A stretch of DNA of 64,000 nucleotides from Rhodocollybia butyracea (GCA_015501585.1 JADNRY010000171.1:1-64000); one strand, 5' to 3'; counted from the stretch's first letter, positions 11,373 through 24,422 are shown. Translations and numbers: made by a program. Notes: generated by a model not told the origin, from the sequence alone.

Positions 11373-12020
11373 TGTAGTAGGGCTATATAGCCCTCTCATT
11401 GATAGTCTATTTTCTATGATGTTCACTGATACTCTATTTTATTACAGTTCGTTGGCCAGTACGGGATCCAGATACTGGAATGGCAACAGGATCTGGACCG
11501 CCACCGACACCACAATGCCTTGAGCAAGTCTTGTACATGCTACAGAGCTTTGTCCACTCTGTTAGCTGGTGTCAGGGGATTGCGCTAAGCAGTATCCGGA
11601 TTCTGTCTGCTGATTGAGGATCTTGGGGAACAGATTGGTCCGACTCAAGGATAATTAACTTTCTTTTCGATCACTTTGCCATTATACTTCTTTTCTTTGT
11701 TTATTTATATTTAGTACCTACTTTGCTGTCATATAAAGTACAATGTCAAGTAGAAATCCACACTTTTCCCCCCTTCGTCCGGAACTGTCACCTCAGAGGC
11801 CAACGAGCCAGTTTTATGGAGTGTCCGTCATTGTCTATGGTGTAGCAACATGTATATTTAGTTAAAGTTAAGTGTTTCTTATTGTACTTTCCTTATTCGC
11901 TACTCGGCAAGGCTTCATGGTCTGTGGACGTGTCGTCTTCTTTATTTTACAGGTAGACGGCTTTCCCGATCCCGACTGACAACCCTAGAGTCCATCAGTA
12001 GACTCCCATACTCCTCCACA
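11373..12020 (+). mobile_element. Probable solo LTR, 648 bp
   Basis: The block starts TGTAGTAGGGCTATATAGCC and ends CTCCTCCACA, so it has TG...CA ends. It is flanked on both sides by GTAC (11369-11372 and 12021-12024). It interrupts the minisatellite and has a different composition from it. No coding sequence. The 4-bp duplication could also be chance, because GTAC is frequent in the surrounding array, so the call rests mainly on the sharp composition change. Confidence 0.5.
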
Positions 12021-12235
12021 GTACAAGCATTATAAATGCACACAAAGTCCTATACATGACACTGTGCAAGCCCTGAACATCCATTTGTACAGTGCTATCC
12101 AAACAGTATACACATATAGAGTACCAAGGTCCTACATATGACATGACAAAACACTGTAGTGTACAGTACTTGAGACATGTTGTACACATTTTAAGGTACT
12201 GTACAAGCACTAGTGTAGTATGTACAATGCTTCAC
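12021..12235. repeat. Continuation of the GTACAAGC minisatellite, degenerate
   Basis: Variants such as GTACAAGCATTATAAATGC and TTGTACAGTGC continue the array seen before 11372, at lower identity. This supports the reading that 11373-12020 is a later insertion. Confidence 0.6.
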
Positions 12236-12835
12236 TTATAATCTATGGCACTAGATAAGACTTTGGAGTGGGCCCAGCCACTATTCAAACTACAAGGCTT
12301 GCTTAGGCCACCATCATCCACCCCTTGCTGGAGCTGGAGGAAATTGACAATCCTCATGAAAGCTTGAAGCCATTTGTGATTATGCTTTTCATCTTGTTAA
12401 TACAGGTGGGCCTACCATGGGCCTTGACTAAGAAAGGTTGGGTTGCACTGCTAGACTACAGAAAGACATGTTATTATTACATTCTAGGCTTATTGTAGTA
12501 AGTACTAGTTGTAGGGGGTAAACTTGATAACTTTTTGCTCTCTTTAGCTCTTTGGCACCCAAATCACTAAATCTGACAGAATTTTGCCAGAAAATTTGCT
12601 CTGAGCCTGGGTCAAAGGCAGCCATTTTTGCCCACCCTTGGACCTAAGATGAGGTCAAAATTGACCCAGATTTGTCTGAATCTGGATCTGTAATGTCCAC
12701 CTATTATCAGGGGTCCTGTTATTACTACTATTTCCTTTTATTAATCTTGTTAGTGACTTGCTCACATTCAAGTTATATGTCCCATAGGATGCAGATGTTT
12801 TCTTATGACTTCCATAGCTAGGGAAAGTCACTTAA
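12236..12835. other. No gene recognised
   Basis: About 600 bp without a convincing frame, element end or repeat. It lies between KDZ core and C-terminal parts and may be decayed KDZ sequence or another insertion. Confidence 0.35.
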
Positions 12836-13053
12836 CCCAGTCAGCTTCTTGCTATGTTCAAGCCAACTCAAGTTAATCTGACATATATACTCAGGTCAAC
12901 TTAGGCTAACTTGAGTCAACTCAAAGTTGGGGCTTGAGTAAGCCTTATACTCAAGTCAACCTGAAGTTGGCATATGTGCCTAAGTCAACTCAGGTTAACT
13001 CAAGCCAACCTGAAGTTGGGGCTTGAATTGGCCTTATACTTACTTAAGTCAGC
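12836..13053. repeat. AACTTGAG/AACTCAAG degenerate repeats, left flank of Gypsy1
   Basis: Repeated CTCAAGTCAACCTGAAGTTGG-like units in loose tandem. The same type of sequence resumes at 43783-43862 right after Gypsy1, so the retrotransposon landed inside this array. The motif family recurs at 62945-63185. Confidence 0.65.
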
Positions 13054-13803
13054 TGTCATGCCCCGTACTCCCGCTCTATTCTCGTTTCATTCTGTCGTTT
13101 CCACTCTCCCGACTTATCCCGTTAGTTCCACTCCCAACTTCTTCTCGATGGCACAATCACAACCGCCATAATTACCTATTACTAACTCTTCCACAAGTCG
13201 TACTCACTACCTTCCCGTCTCTCCACTTGCCTTGTTCCATTCCGAGGTATGCCCTTGTATTATTTCCGTTCCCGCTCGTCCCTTGTAGTACTTTCCCTTT
13301 CACCTTAACTGATCCTCTACATACTTTTCACGACCCTGTATATCCTCCATTATTCTTAAATACTCGTCGATATCTCTGATACAATAGATTTGTTATATTG
13401 AAACAACCCCCCAGTTACTGACTCATTTCTCGACTTATCAGTTTCTTTTACTCTATTTCTTCACTCTATCGTTTTCTTCACTCCGCAATATACTCTCTTC
13501 GATTCCGATTCATTGCGCTCTATCAAGTCAGCTCCCGCTTGACTTTCCGCCGCCAATAACTCGTCTTCGAAAACGCTTGCACCCAGTGGGTTCTACCCTT
13601 AGAGTCGGAAACTCATTCTGTTCCTAGGCTTACTCGTACGGTTCATTCTATTACACTTCCAGATTCCGCTCGTACGTTTCACGTCGTTGCTATTCCCAGA
13701 TCGAGTACGCTATCATCGAATCATCCTGTCGGAAACGTTCTGTCGCTTCTATTCGAGATAGTACATCAACCCGTCGCAATAAGGATCCGCCTAGATCCTT
13801 ACA
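13054..13803 (+). repeat. Gypsy1 5' LTR, 750 bp
   Basis: TG...CA ends. It differs from the 3' LTR mostly by transitions at CpG sites in the first 150 bp and by a 17-bp indel in a pyrimidine-rich stretch (TTCTTCACTCTATCG region). The sequence after it (13804 on) should hold the primer-binding site, but no clear tRNA complement was recognised. Confidence 0.88.
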
Positions 13804-13831
13804 TTATAGCAAATCTCTTATCGACTAGGGA

Positions 13832-16800
13832 ATGTCTTATACGACAACCGGAGACTCCAGCATGACAAAAAACAGCAAAAGGAATTGTAAGGGGAAGAAC
13901 AAAAACACTTCCGCCCCTTTGAGTTCTTCGGCACCAGCCCAGGAGACATCATCAATGTCTTTTGACGATACCCCTACCGAAATTCTCCCAGGAAAATTTG
14001 CCCTATTCAATCCACCTCCTGAACCAGGTGATAACCCCATGACGCCGGGTATGAGCTATACGCCTCCCCAATACCCACCAGTTCATGGCACAACCTTGGT
14101 TCCAACACCCATCACAGAAAACATCCCTCAGATTCGGTTTAACTTTCTGCCTACCAGTACCAGGACCCAACTCTCTCCCATCACAGAAGAGGTTATAACC
14201 CCGGGTGCTCAACAACAGATTCCAACCCTAGGGACGCTACCACATCTCTGGCACAACCGACCTTTCACCATGGATCACAGGATTGGCGCATTAACTACAT
14301 GGCCGACTACAGCCGCCAACATAGAGTCCTCAGCCCACCCATGACCGCTAACGGAATGCCCATGGTCCTCCCAACAGCGAGTTCGCAAACGATGCTCAAT
14401 CTTGAGGATCTTATTCGTATCCAAAGGGTGACTACAACCGGTATTTTGGCTGTCCTTCATTACTTGTTTCACAAAATGGGTATTCAAGTTCAACCTACGG
14501 TAACTTTCGACGACTTGCGGCAACGGTTCTTCACATTAATTTCCAGTTTGACGAAGTACTCGCTAATGCCACTACCAGGAGTTTCTTAGAGTCGGTCACC
14601 AACTATAACGACGTACTCTGGATGTACAATCTTCTTTTGGACCCGACCGTATTGCGACGGTCCACTCACAATGAACAACATACGCCCATACCTTCCGGGT
14701 ATCCACTGGTAGGAGACGGTACTAGAAAACTGGATACTATGAATCCCGAAGCCCGCGCCCTTTACGAAATGGCGATAGATGCAAGGAATAGAAGAGAACC
14801 TTTGCTAACGGAATACTCTCCTATATTTGAAACGAGGATCTACCTGGAACAGCGCGCTCGTACGGTAACCATCCCGCCAACAACCACCGGAACAGTTAAT
14901 ATTTGTCGGGAAAGACTACGCGTACTCACGGCAACTAGCGCAATGGTTATGCCCAACCCGGCGCGTGAAACTAGGGAACATCACGTTGAATTTGGACACA
15001 CGCAATACTTGTTCACCCCAATTTGGAGTGACGCTGACCAGGAAAGGGCTATGGCAAGTATTCGCGAAGATAATGCTTCTCATTTAAGCAGCAGTAGGGA
15101 TCGCTACCTTTACTGGATAGCTCGGTCGGATCGCTTTATGCTAGGAATGCCACATGTAACACATGAATTAGCAATCCAAGGAGAAAACCTTTTTGAGAAC
15201 GCAAGGCGCTATGCTAGGGACCCCACCACATATCTGGTACAACAACTAGATATAGGGGAACGAGTACCCAGGACACACGAGCCATATGAGTTGTCTCCAA
15301 CATTCTCGACAATAGCGCAACAACCGCCTGGTCTAAACAGGAACACTTTGACTATCACCTCACAATCGGCAACCGTTAACCGAGCCCAGGACCGACCTCT
15401 CTCGCCGCCTAAACCGCCTTCCAGACCAGCATCGGGACAAGCGCCAACATCACCTAGAATTCTACAAGGGGGAGTACCTCCTAGAGACCAGGTGCGATTA
15501 ATCGAATGGACGGCACGAGCAGGGAGTATGGAATTGCAAAGGCCAAAAACTACTTCTCCTCCCATTCCATACGCTACTAAACCAAAGAGTCCACCTCTAG
15601 AATCCACACCTGCCCAGTCCACGTTACCTGTTCATTTCATGTCGGACCAAAAGCCGTTCGCTAGTGGCAGTAATTTGGCGCATTCCTTGGGACAAGCAGC
15701 AACGACCTTATCGGGACAAGGGTAAACAGCTTGGGATTTTGGATTCCATCGACAGGAACCACCACACCAGATACTGTTAGAACCCCCTGTGATTGCGACA
15801 GCAACAACGCAGTCTCGACCAGGTTTTTGGGAACAATACGCGACAACAGCCTCGATGTACAATCTGCCAGTGCCGGTACCCTACAAACAACAGCAGAGCG
15901 TTCAACCACCCAGAATCGCGGTACAGCAATCGTTGCATCAACCTCCAGTCGTAATGCACAATCCTCAGCAGTATTTCCAACAACCGATCCCAACGCCTCA
16001 GTCATTCGTACCATCCACGTTTGCATACAGTGGTAAGGGAGTATCGCCCAGAAGTCAACAACCAAGAACTCATACGATGAATTTACACTCCATGCCGAAC
16101 ACGCGTGCAACTGGATTTATACCCAGAGAATCCAGAAACATAGCGCCGCAAACACCAAGATCGCCACCACGTCAACAGGGGACAGCTGCTCAACAACTGG
16201 CTACAGGGGGAGGAGGACCGCCACGAGGGGGAGGAGGACACAATCCCGACGACGGGGGAGACAGAGACGGTAGCAACAACGACAACGACAATGAAGATGA
16301 GGCACCAATGCCGCCGCCAGGGGTCCCGCATAGATTACCGCCAGGAAGAGGCTTCCAAGGCCCTCCAGAACCTCCTGGACCCCCAGGAAGAGAACCACCT
16401 CCACACATGGCGAATCCCCCAAACGATCAGGCATATGTCTACTACCCACCAAATCAATGGATTCCGCTAAACATCCAACGAGGAGGACGAGGGGATCAAA
16501 CTCCTCCCGGAGTGGACCGGGCTTTGGCAGATGCTCGGAAAGAGAAAATCGCTTTGGAATCAAAACTAGACACAGCAAAGCCAGACAATTTTACGGGAAG
16601 GAATAAAGATGCTTGGCTTCCATAGCTATCATCGGTATTACGAGTGTTCAAGGTGAAATCAACACTATTCGAAGACGAAGCCAGTCATGTTGCCTATGCG
16701 ATCTCATTCCTACGGGAAGCAGCAGCCTCTCATTACGACAACCTGACGCACCAGGAAGAAGCTACAGGAATAGAGAATGCCGCGATTCATGAATGGAATG

Positions 16801-17255
16801 CGTTCGTACAGGAATTCCAGGCTAGGTTTGGTATATTCGATCCGATGGGCCATGCCCAAACTCGACTTGATGAGATTCAACAGCTTCAAAACGAAGACTT
16901 CGCGTCCTTCATCATCCGATGGGAGGAATTGGCATATTGCACTGGGTATAACAAACACCCCATGATTAACCGCCTCCGGAAATCCATCGCCAGCTGGCTT
17001 GACATCAATATTTCTTCGCAACCAATGAGGCCAACGACGCTGACAGAATGGATTCATTGCTACCAGGAACTTGATGCTTCATGGCGTCAGAATCCGTCCC
17101 AACAAGGTATAACGCAACTGGGAGGCTTACCAGGGTTCCTTCCGCAGGCAAACACTTGGTCGGCAACACTACCGCCCCCGCTACAATTCCAAAACCCGCT
17201 GACGGGGGAAACCCAGTGGGGACAAGGAAACAACTGGGAGTCCTCCCATCGATAG
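13832..17255 (+). pseudogene. Gypsy1 gag, broken by stops and a frameshift
   Basis: The frame opens at ATG 13832 with a basic, serine-rich N-terminus and continues in pieces (13832-14344, 14299-14589, 14622-15725, 15727-16625, 16644-17255). Most breaks are single changes: the stop at 15723-15725 would be CAA to TAA and that at 16624-16626 CAG to TAG; a frameshift lies near 14540. Residues coded by 16100-16500 are proline/glycine-rich. The last block (16644-17080) has the capsid-like helices FLREAAASHYDNL, EWNAFVQEFQARFG and FASFIIRWEELAY typical of Ty3/Gypsy gag. No CCHC zinc knuckle was seen. gag and pol are in different frames. Confidence 0.75.
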
Positions 17256-17259
17256 TTCC

Positions 17260-20200
17260 ATGCTCTTGAGGGCCCCATACCTCAACTATAACAGTTTTTC
17301 AGCATGTCTACGATCTCTACACAAAAATTCCTTTATCATTCAAACCCGCTTCCCTATGTCTGATGAAAAGGACATCTGCCACAACACTCTGGTTGATTCC
17401 GGAGCATCCCGCCTGTTCATTGACGCCAAGGTCGCCAACGAACACCCAGAAAACCTTACTCAACTGAAGGAACCAATTCCGCTTGAGTTATTCGACGGCC
17501 AGCCTTCATCGGCAGGTCAAATCACCCATTCCTACACCGACACCATCAGTTTCAAAGACGGCACTATTCAATTAGTCGAATTCCTAGTGACACGATTACA
17601 TCCAGCGGCACCGGTCGTCTTGGGACTTTCGTGGCTTCGCCAGTACAATCCCGTCGTGGACTGGGTGGATCTTTCTATGACGTTCCAGGATAGAAACATT
17701 AGAATTTCAGCGGTAGTAGGAGCGGATATTATAGAGGACAAGGAGGGAGGTACGGGCATAGAGGAGGGGGTAGGGAATGGCCAAAACCATCCGACAACCA
17801 TCTTGACAACACAACCTTCAAAATCCAGATTCCCAGTTACTATCGAGGACACCCTTGACGAGGATAACAACCCATCTAACCAACCAACGACGCTACCATT
17901 CAACGGAAACGCAAACGACCCTATCCTATTAACGATGGATGAACCATTCATTCCGACATCCCATTCAGCAAACCAAAGCACAAAAACGCAAACCCCAACA
18001 CCCTCGAAATCTAAATATGTGACAACAATAGAAGAAATCCTCGACAAGGATGAATACACAGCCAACAAGCCGGCCACTCTACCCTTTGATGAAGATCCCA
18101 ACGGTCCACTACTCTTACCCAACAATGAATCCTTCCAATCAATGGAGGACAACATCCGACAATGGAAGAAAGGAACAGAGAAATGGAGCCACAACACAAC
18201 ACCCGACCAAACGACAGCCAAAGCTCGAAAAATTCCGCAAAAACCAATGACACCAAAGGGAGCTGCTTCCAGAAAGAAAGACTACCTTAGGAGAAAAGGT
18301 CCCGCTTGGGTAGAAAGAGAATCAGATCCCGACGCGACAGGACCAAAAATCAGTATGATTGGTGCCGCAGCAATGGATAGGTTAATTCAAGACGGGACTC
18401 CCGCATTCTTCCTTCATGTGTCCCCTGCTAATGATTCGGTACACCTTAAAGCCACCACAATAGGAGAACCAGTGTCCCCCGAAACCGATAATTCCTTGGA
18501 TGAAGCCTCGAAAACAGCAGACAATGAAACGCAAGCTTGGAAGGACTTGGTACCGACACAATACCATGACTACCTCGATGTATTTTCTCCTGGCGATGCT
18601 AAAGAGCTTCCACCTCACCGACCATATGATATCCACATCGAGACGGAAGGAGACACCATGCCGACTCTAGGAAAACTTTACAACATGTCGGCTACGGAAC
18701 TTAAATCGCTAAAAGACTATATCGATGAGATGCTAGGGGAGGGGTTTATTCAATCATCTAGTTCACCAACGGGAGCCCCAGTATTATTCGCAAAAAAGAA
18801 GGACGGATCTCTTCGACTTTGCGTAGATTATCGAGCACTCAATTGCCTCACCATAAAGAATCGGTACCCCCTTCCACTTGTCGGAACTCTTGTGGATCGA
18901 CTCAGCCAAGCCAAGGTCTTCACCAAACTTGACCTATGAGTAGGATACAACAACGTGTGCATTGCCGACGGACACGAATGGAAAACCGCCTTCAGAACGC
19001 GATATGGAGCTTTCGAGTACCTGGTCATGCCTTTCGGATTGACAAATGCTCCCGCAGCCTTTCAGTTTTTCATGAACGACATCTTCCACGACCTCATCGA
19101 CGTTTGCATAGTGGTCTACCTAGACGATATACTCATCTTTTCCGACGATGAGAGCAAACACAAGGAGCATGTACAGACGGTACTACAAAGACTACGCGAC
19201 AACAATCTTCACGTTAAGCCCAAGAAATGTTTCTTCCATACTGATACTGTCAAATACCTAGGCATGATCATATCGCCAAAAGGGATTTCCATGGATCCTT
19301 CAAAGGTATCCGTTATTCTCAACTGGCCTGCTCCTCGGAATGTCAAAGAACTCCAATCCTTCCTTGGTTTTGCCAACTTCTACAGGAGATTCATAGATAA
19401 CTATTCGGGTATTACCAAGGTCCTCACTAGACTAACCCGGAAAGATGTAGCTTGGGTCTGGGACTCCGCTTGTCAGGATGCGTTTGAACTACTGAAAAAA
19501 GCTTTCACTACCGCTCCCGTACTAGGCCATTTCAATCCCGACCTACCTGTCATACTTGGATGTGACACTTCTGACTGGGCAATCGCAGGAATACTCTCTC
19601 AACTCGATCCATCCACGGGGGAAATCCACCCTATCGCCTTCCACACCCGTTCAATGATTCCGGCGGAATTCAACTACAACATCTACGACAAGGAGTTACT
19701 AGCCATCGTAGCATGCTTCAGGGAATGGAGAGCTTATTGCGAAGGTTCGAGATTCAGAATCCAGGTTTATTCAGATCACAACAACCTGCAATACTTCACC
19801 ACTACAAAACAACTCACTTCCCGCCAAGCGCGATGGGCGGAAACACTGTCAGGATATGATTTCAATATCAACTACCGCCCAGGAACCTTAGGAGCGAAAC
19901 CCGACGCCTTGACACGAAGGGCAGATGTCTATCTGAAGCGGGGATGGGAACGGAAGCAGGCTAAAGGACATAATGAACGGATCCTTATTCCGCCTGAATG
20001 TCTAAACGCTTCCCAGCTACTAAACGAAGATCTACTGATCTCTAGGATATGCGAATCGACACAGGACCAGTTCATGAAGTCCAGCATCGAAGATATCACC
20101 TCAGGGAAGGATAATGGGTTCTCTTTCGTAGGAGGATTGTTGATGAAGAACAAGCGCATCTATGTACTTGATACCAAGGATTTACGACGCGACGCCATAG

Positions 20201-21204
20201 CACATTTCCATGATCACAAACTCAGGGGACATCCAGGAGAAAAAAGGACAAAAAAGATGGTCAACCAACTCTTCTTCTGGCCACATCACACTACCAACAT
20301 TTGCGACTACGTACGATCCTGCCACCCATGTCAGAGAGCGAAGGCTAATCGCCAAAAGCCGTACAGTAACCTAAAGCCACTACCCATTGGACAACGCCCT
20401 TGGTCATCCATCTCGCTAGACCACATCACCCAATTGCCACCCAGCGGAGACGAGAAATTCGACACAATATTAGTAGTAGTTTGTTGGCTCAGCAAGCAAG
20501 CCATCTTCATCCCATGCCACACCACCGACGACACAACTACATTCGCCTCCCATTTCATCACCCACGTATTCGCCAAGCATGGACTACCTTCCGACATTAT
20601 TTCCGACCGCGGTTCCCTTTTCATTGCGCAGTTCTGGAAAGAACTCACCAGAATCCTGCACGTCAAATCGCGATTATCGACAGTGTTTCATCTGGAAACG
20701 GATGGGCAAACAGAATGTGTCAACCAGTCGCTCGAGTACTACTTACGCGTATATTGCGCTTACGACCAAAATGACTGGAAGGATCTACTCCTGCTCGCGG
20801 AGTTCATATACAACAACTCCCCTCACACGGCAACGGGAGTCTCACCGTTTTTTGCCAACAAAGGATATCACCCAAAACTCACTATCAATTTAGAACAGGA
20901 GGGAGTATCTGCAACAGAAGCCAACACCTTCGCACAGGATTTAGCGGAACTTCATAGATCCCTACAGAAGCACATTGCCGATGCAAACAAGGACTACAAA
21001 CACTACGCCAACCGGAAATGAAGGAAAGCACCAGACTAGAAGAAAGGCAACAAAGTTTGGTTAAACATGGAAAATATCCGCACAAGGAGACCAACAAAGA
21101 AACTCGACCACAAATGGACGGGACCATACACCATCCTCGAAAGTATTGGATCTCATGCATACCGACTAGATCTACCAGGTGATCTCCGACGCATCCACAA
21201 CATT
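17260..21204 (+). pseudogene. Gypsy1 pol: protease, reverse transcriptase, RNase H, integrase
   Basis: Aspartic protease near 17390 ([12 protein letters not shown]). Reverse transcriptase from about 18560 ([23 protein letters not shown]) with the catalytic motif YLDDILIFS near 19120. RNase H from about 19550 (LGCDTSDWAIAGILSQ, YDKELLAIV, YSDHNNLQYF). Integrase has a zinc-binding H-H-C-C block (FHDHKLRGHPGEK ... SCHPCQRAK, 20200-20340) and catalytic D, D and E in SLDHITQLPP, ISDRGSLF and HLETDGQTE. In-frame stops at 18937, 19019-equivalent none, 21019 and 21040 break it; the first two fit CGA to TGA. The E-containing motif reads TEC where the family usually has TER, again a CGT to TGT change. 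The gene ends abruptly after RRIHNI, where Gypsy2 starts. Confidence 0.9.
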
Positions 21205-23029
21205 ATTTGGGTATTTACGTGTAGGTATGCGAAAGGTGCTATAAAACAAACCTAACAAAAACACTACCGCACCTAACCAGACTATCGATATGTAAGGGAG
21301 CAAGGGCGGGTTGTCAGAGATTCCCCGAGGGAAAGTCTTGTAATATCGGATGTACGCGCGCGACTGCTCCAGGTTCAAGACTGTAGCACTAATGTGGGTA
21401 ACTAAGCTTAGACAACTCTTAGAACTAAGTCGAGAGAAGCCTAGTTGGGGTGTACAAGTGTACGAGGGAACCAGGTGTGTATGTCCAAATCAATTAACCA
21501 AAACCAAAACCAATACAACAAAACTAAGATTCTCCTAGGCAAACTCTGGCTCTAGCTAGAATAGTAATCTCGAGGTTTGTCAACAACCCTAGGCAAACTC
21601 TGGCAGTAGCTGCTGTGACGCCGTAAAGTCCTCGACCAAACTCTGGGCCAAGCTACGATATTGTGAGTGAACTTAATCACTAGGAACTTGTACCACAATC
21701 TTAGTGGCTTGTCTAACTTTGTGAAGAAGTCAACTAAGGAACCCTCACTCTGGAGCCAAATAATCCCTTACTAGAAGCCGTCCCCTCTAAGGAAGCAACT
21801 AGATTTGAGTTGATCTGGAGTTCGAGAGAACTCTACACACTTAAATTTGATCAAGATATAAATGGGCTTTGCGAAGCGCGTGAAGTTTATTACTTTCTTA
21901 AGATAACCAAGTCAGGAGGCGTCACGCTACTGATCCCGTGGGGATGTTCTACGGAGCACTGGTCTTAGCAGTCAAGTCGAGGGCAAGAAACTTGTCTTAT
22001 TGAATAAATATATCTGGCTTATATACTGAGTAGAGAGAGTTTAATACAAAAAATAGATGAAACAGATACGGAGAGAGACGGAAAGAGAGTGGAACAGAGG
22101 AATCTGGCTCAGAAAGGAAACTCCAGCCTATATATGGTACACACAATAAAGAAATAGTCCATTCTTGGGTATATATCAGAGGTAAAATATGATTTCGTGA
22201 GGATTAACATAGTTTTAGAGTGTTTTGATCCGAGCGAGGTTTCTCTGATTACTCCACAATTCTCCGGGGTCAGGAGTACCTTTACGCTTCATGATCACTC
22301 GCCGCCCGGTTTCCCTTGGGTGAGTTTCATTCTATTCCTTGGATAGTTCTGTCCATCCTGAGTGTGATTAACATTCTCTCGAGAAGGCCTGTTATCTAGC
22401 TTTGCAACGACACCACTTATGATAATCTCGAGCAACTGCACTGAGTATGTACAAGTGATTCCCAATAGTCGGCTTTAACGGATAAGGCCTTCCGTGTATG
22501 ATTTCTAAGATCAAATGTTTCGATTTGCCAAGGCTATCCCGGCGCTTAGCTTTCCGTAGGACCGCTAAGCATGTTTCTACTTCCTCACGATTGCAACCGG
22601 TGCCGCGAATAGATCTTTACGGTTTCCTCAGGATCGTTCTGGTCCATTGTTATGGACTGTAAAGTCCACATCTTAACATAGCTCATTGGGGGTCTTAGTG
22701 CGAGGGATGCCTTCCCTTGAGTAACGTGTTGGCTTAGTACTTATCCCGCTTCGAGATGTCCTGTAGTTTAGAGAGTCTACACTCTTGGGTATAACTAGAT
22801 TGATGATCTAGCATTACATCTCCGGGCAGCCCAGGTATCCTTGCTAGCTTGGCTCTAGGCTACGCTTGTGGGTGTACCTTCATGGCTCGCTGAGTATTAT
22901 TGTTAAGTTCTTTGCCTCGGCAACAGCTATCACGGTCGGGCTCCATATAACTCTCTTATTGCATTGTATAACATGTACAAAGTGTCAAAATGTACGGTTA
23001 CACACCTTAGGCCAATTTTAGGCCTAATA
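21205..23029 (-). repeat. LTR-A copy 1: 3' LTR of Gypsy2, 1825 bp
   Basis: Read on the minus strand it starts TATTAGGCCTAAAATTGGCC directly after a purine-rich tract and ends ACGTAAATACCCAAAT at the junction with Gypsy1 pol. Two other copies of the same sequence (26881-28981, 45398-47404) define its limits by their own target duplications. The ends are not the canonical TG...CA. No duplication can be paired with this copy because the other end of Gypsy2 is lost. Confidence 0.75.
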
Positions 23030-23047
23030 TCTCCCCCAAACTAATGA
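23030..23047 (-). promoter_or_regulatory. Polypurine tract of Gypsy2 with adjacent stem
   Basis: On the minus strand ATCATTAGTTTGGGGGAGA directly precedes the LTR start TATTAGG, the expected position for the plus-strand primer. Just upstream (23048-23067 on the + strand) lies a short inverted repeat CTGACCGTCCCCGGTCAG. A near copy of tract plus stem occurs at 30343-30378, where the stem has different bases but still pairs. Confidence 0.6.
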
Positions 23048-23463
23048 TCTGACCGTCCCCGGTCAGCCCACCAATCCTAGGATTGACTCTGCTAGCAATC
23101 CCTTTTATGTTCTCGGCATTTAGCATTCTAATTCCTTTCCCGCGGGCTAGTCTGGACTTACTACCGTTAAGTTTAACTGGGATCATTCTCGACGTCGGGC
23201 GCTTATGTGAATCAGGTGTCAACAATTGAATTGATCTACAAGACAGCATATGCCGCGGGCGCCTAGACTCCTGATTGGGGGTTCCAATCATTTCCTCGAT
23301 AACATTTTCTTTTAAGTTTAACGTGTTAAGTCTTCGAGAACTCTGAAAACGCCTCTATCACATTCGTATTTTGTGATATGTTGTTTTACGTCTTAAGACA
23401 GATGCTACGGCTTCGGGCAACGATCTATTAATAAGGCAATGTTGAAAATTTTCAACAAGTCCC
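23048..23463 (-). other. Gypsy2 non-coding spacer between antisense gene and 3' LTR
   Basis: A minus-strand open frame of 94 codons (23291-23007) spans the polypurine tract but has no recognised family. The stretch may contain the promoter of the antisense gene that starts at 24449, because only inserted elements lie between. Confidence 0.35.
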
Positions 23464-24422
23464 TGTAAGGATCTAGGCGGATCCTTATTGCGACGGGTTG
23501 ATGTACTATCTCGAATAGAAGCGGCGGAACGTTTCCGACGGGATGATTCGATGATAGTGTACTCGATCTGGGAATAGCGACGACGTGAAACGTACGAGCG
23601 GAATCCGGAAGTGTAATAGAATGAACCGTACAAGTAAGCCTAGGAACGGAATAGGTTTCCGACTCTAAGGGTAGGACCCGCTGGGCGCAAGCGTTTTCGA
23701 AGATGAGTTATTGGCAGCGGAAAGTCGAGCAGAAGCTGACTTGATAGAGCGCAATGAATCGGAATCAAAGAGAGTATATTGCGGAGTGAAGAAATAGAGT
23801 AAAAGAAACTGATAAGTCGGGAAATGAGTCAGTAACTGGGCTTGTTTCAATATAGCAAATCTAGAGTATCAGAGATATCGACGAGTATTTAAGAGTAAGG
23901 AGGATATACAGGGTTGTGAAAAGTATGTAGACAATCAGTTAAGGTGAAAGGGAAAGTACTACAAGGGATGAGCGGGAACGGAAATAATACAAGGGCATAC
24001 CTCGGAATGGAACAAGGCAAGTGGAGAGACGGAAAGGTAGTGAGTACGACTTGTGGAAGAGTTAGTAATCGGTAAGGTAGGGTTCATGGACAATCCGCTC
24101 ATGTCACGTGTCAGTGTCCATCTCAAAAAATTAATAGCAGTCTCAGAAATGCAAATTTCAGAAATCTCCTCGCAGAGACTTGTTGGTAAAAGTCCTCTCT
24201 AAAGCTCTGCGGTGGCAGTTTTTGCAAAAACAAAGTTTGAAAGGCGCTATTAATTGTTTTGCTCACACGTGATGTGAGCAGATCGTCCATGAGCCCTATC
24301 TTAATTATGGCGGCTGTGATTGCGCCATCGAGAAGAAGTCGGGAGCGGAACTAACGGGATAAGTCGGGAGAGCGGAACCGACGGAATGAAACGAGAATAG
24401 AGCGGGAGTACGGGGCATGACA
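23464..24422 (-). mobile_element. Solo LTR of the Gypsy1 family, 959 bp
   Basis: The minus strand matches the Gypsy1 LTR from TGTCATGCCCCGTACTCC (24422) to ATCCTTACA (23464). A perfect 5-bp duplication GTCCC flanks it (23459-23463 and 24423-24427). It is longer than the 750-bp LTR because a small MITE lies inside (24076-24300). Confidence 0.92.
24076..24300. mobile_element. MITE, about 225 bp, inside the solo LTR
   Basis: Ends read GGTAGGGTTCATGGACAATC and, as complement, GATAGGGCTCATGGACGATC, with TCACGTGT continuing the match in both. Comparison with the uninterrupted LTR at 13180 shows that everything between GGTAA and TTATGGCGG is extra. A TAA is duplicated at the site (24073-24075 and 24302-24304, or one base off). 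No coding capacity. PIF/Harbinger-like by target, tentative. Confidence 0.7.

Noticed and set aside
10904..11523. Long open frames of 126-199 codons on both strands
   Set aside because: They read the CTTGTACAAGC minisatellite in different phases; peptides are repetitive Cys/Thr/Tyr strings without any domain.
15209..15622. Minus-strand 137-codon frame in Gypsy1 gag
   Set aside because: Shadow of the sense gag frame; glycine-rich because gag is proline-rich.
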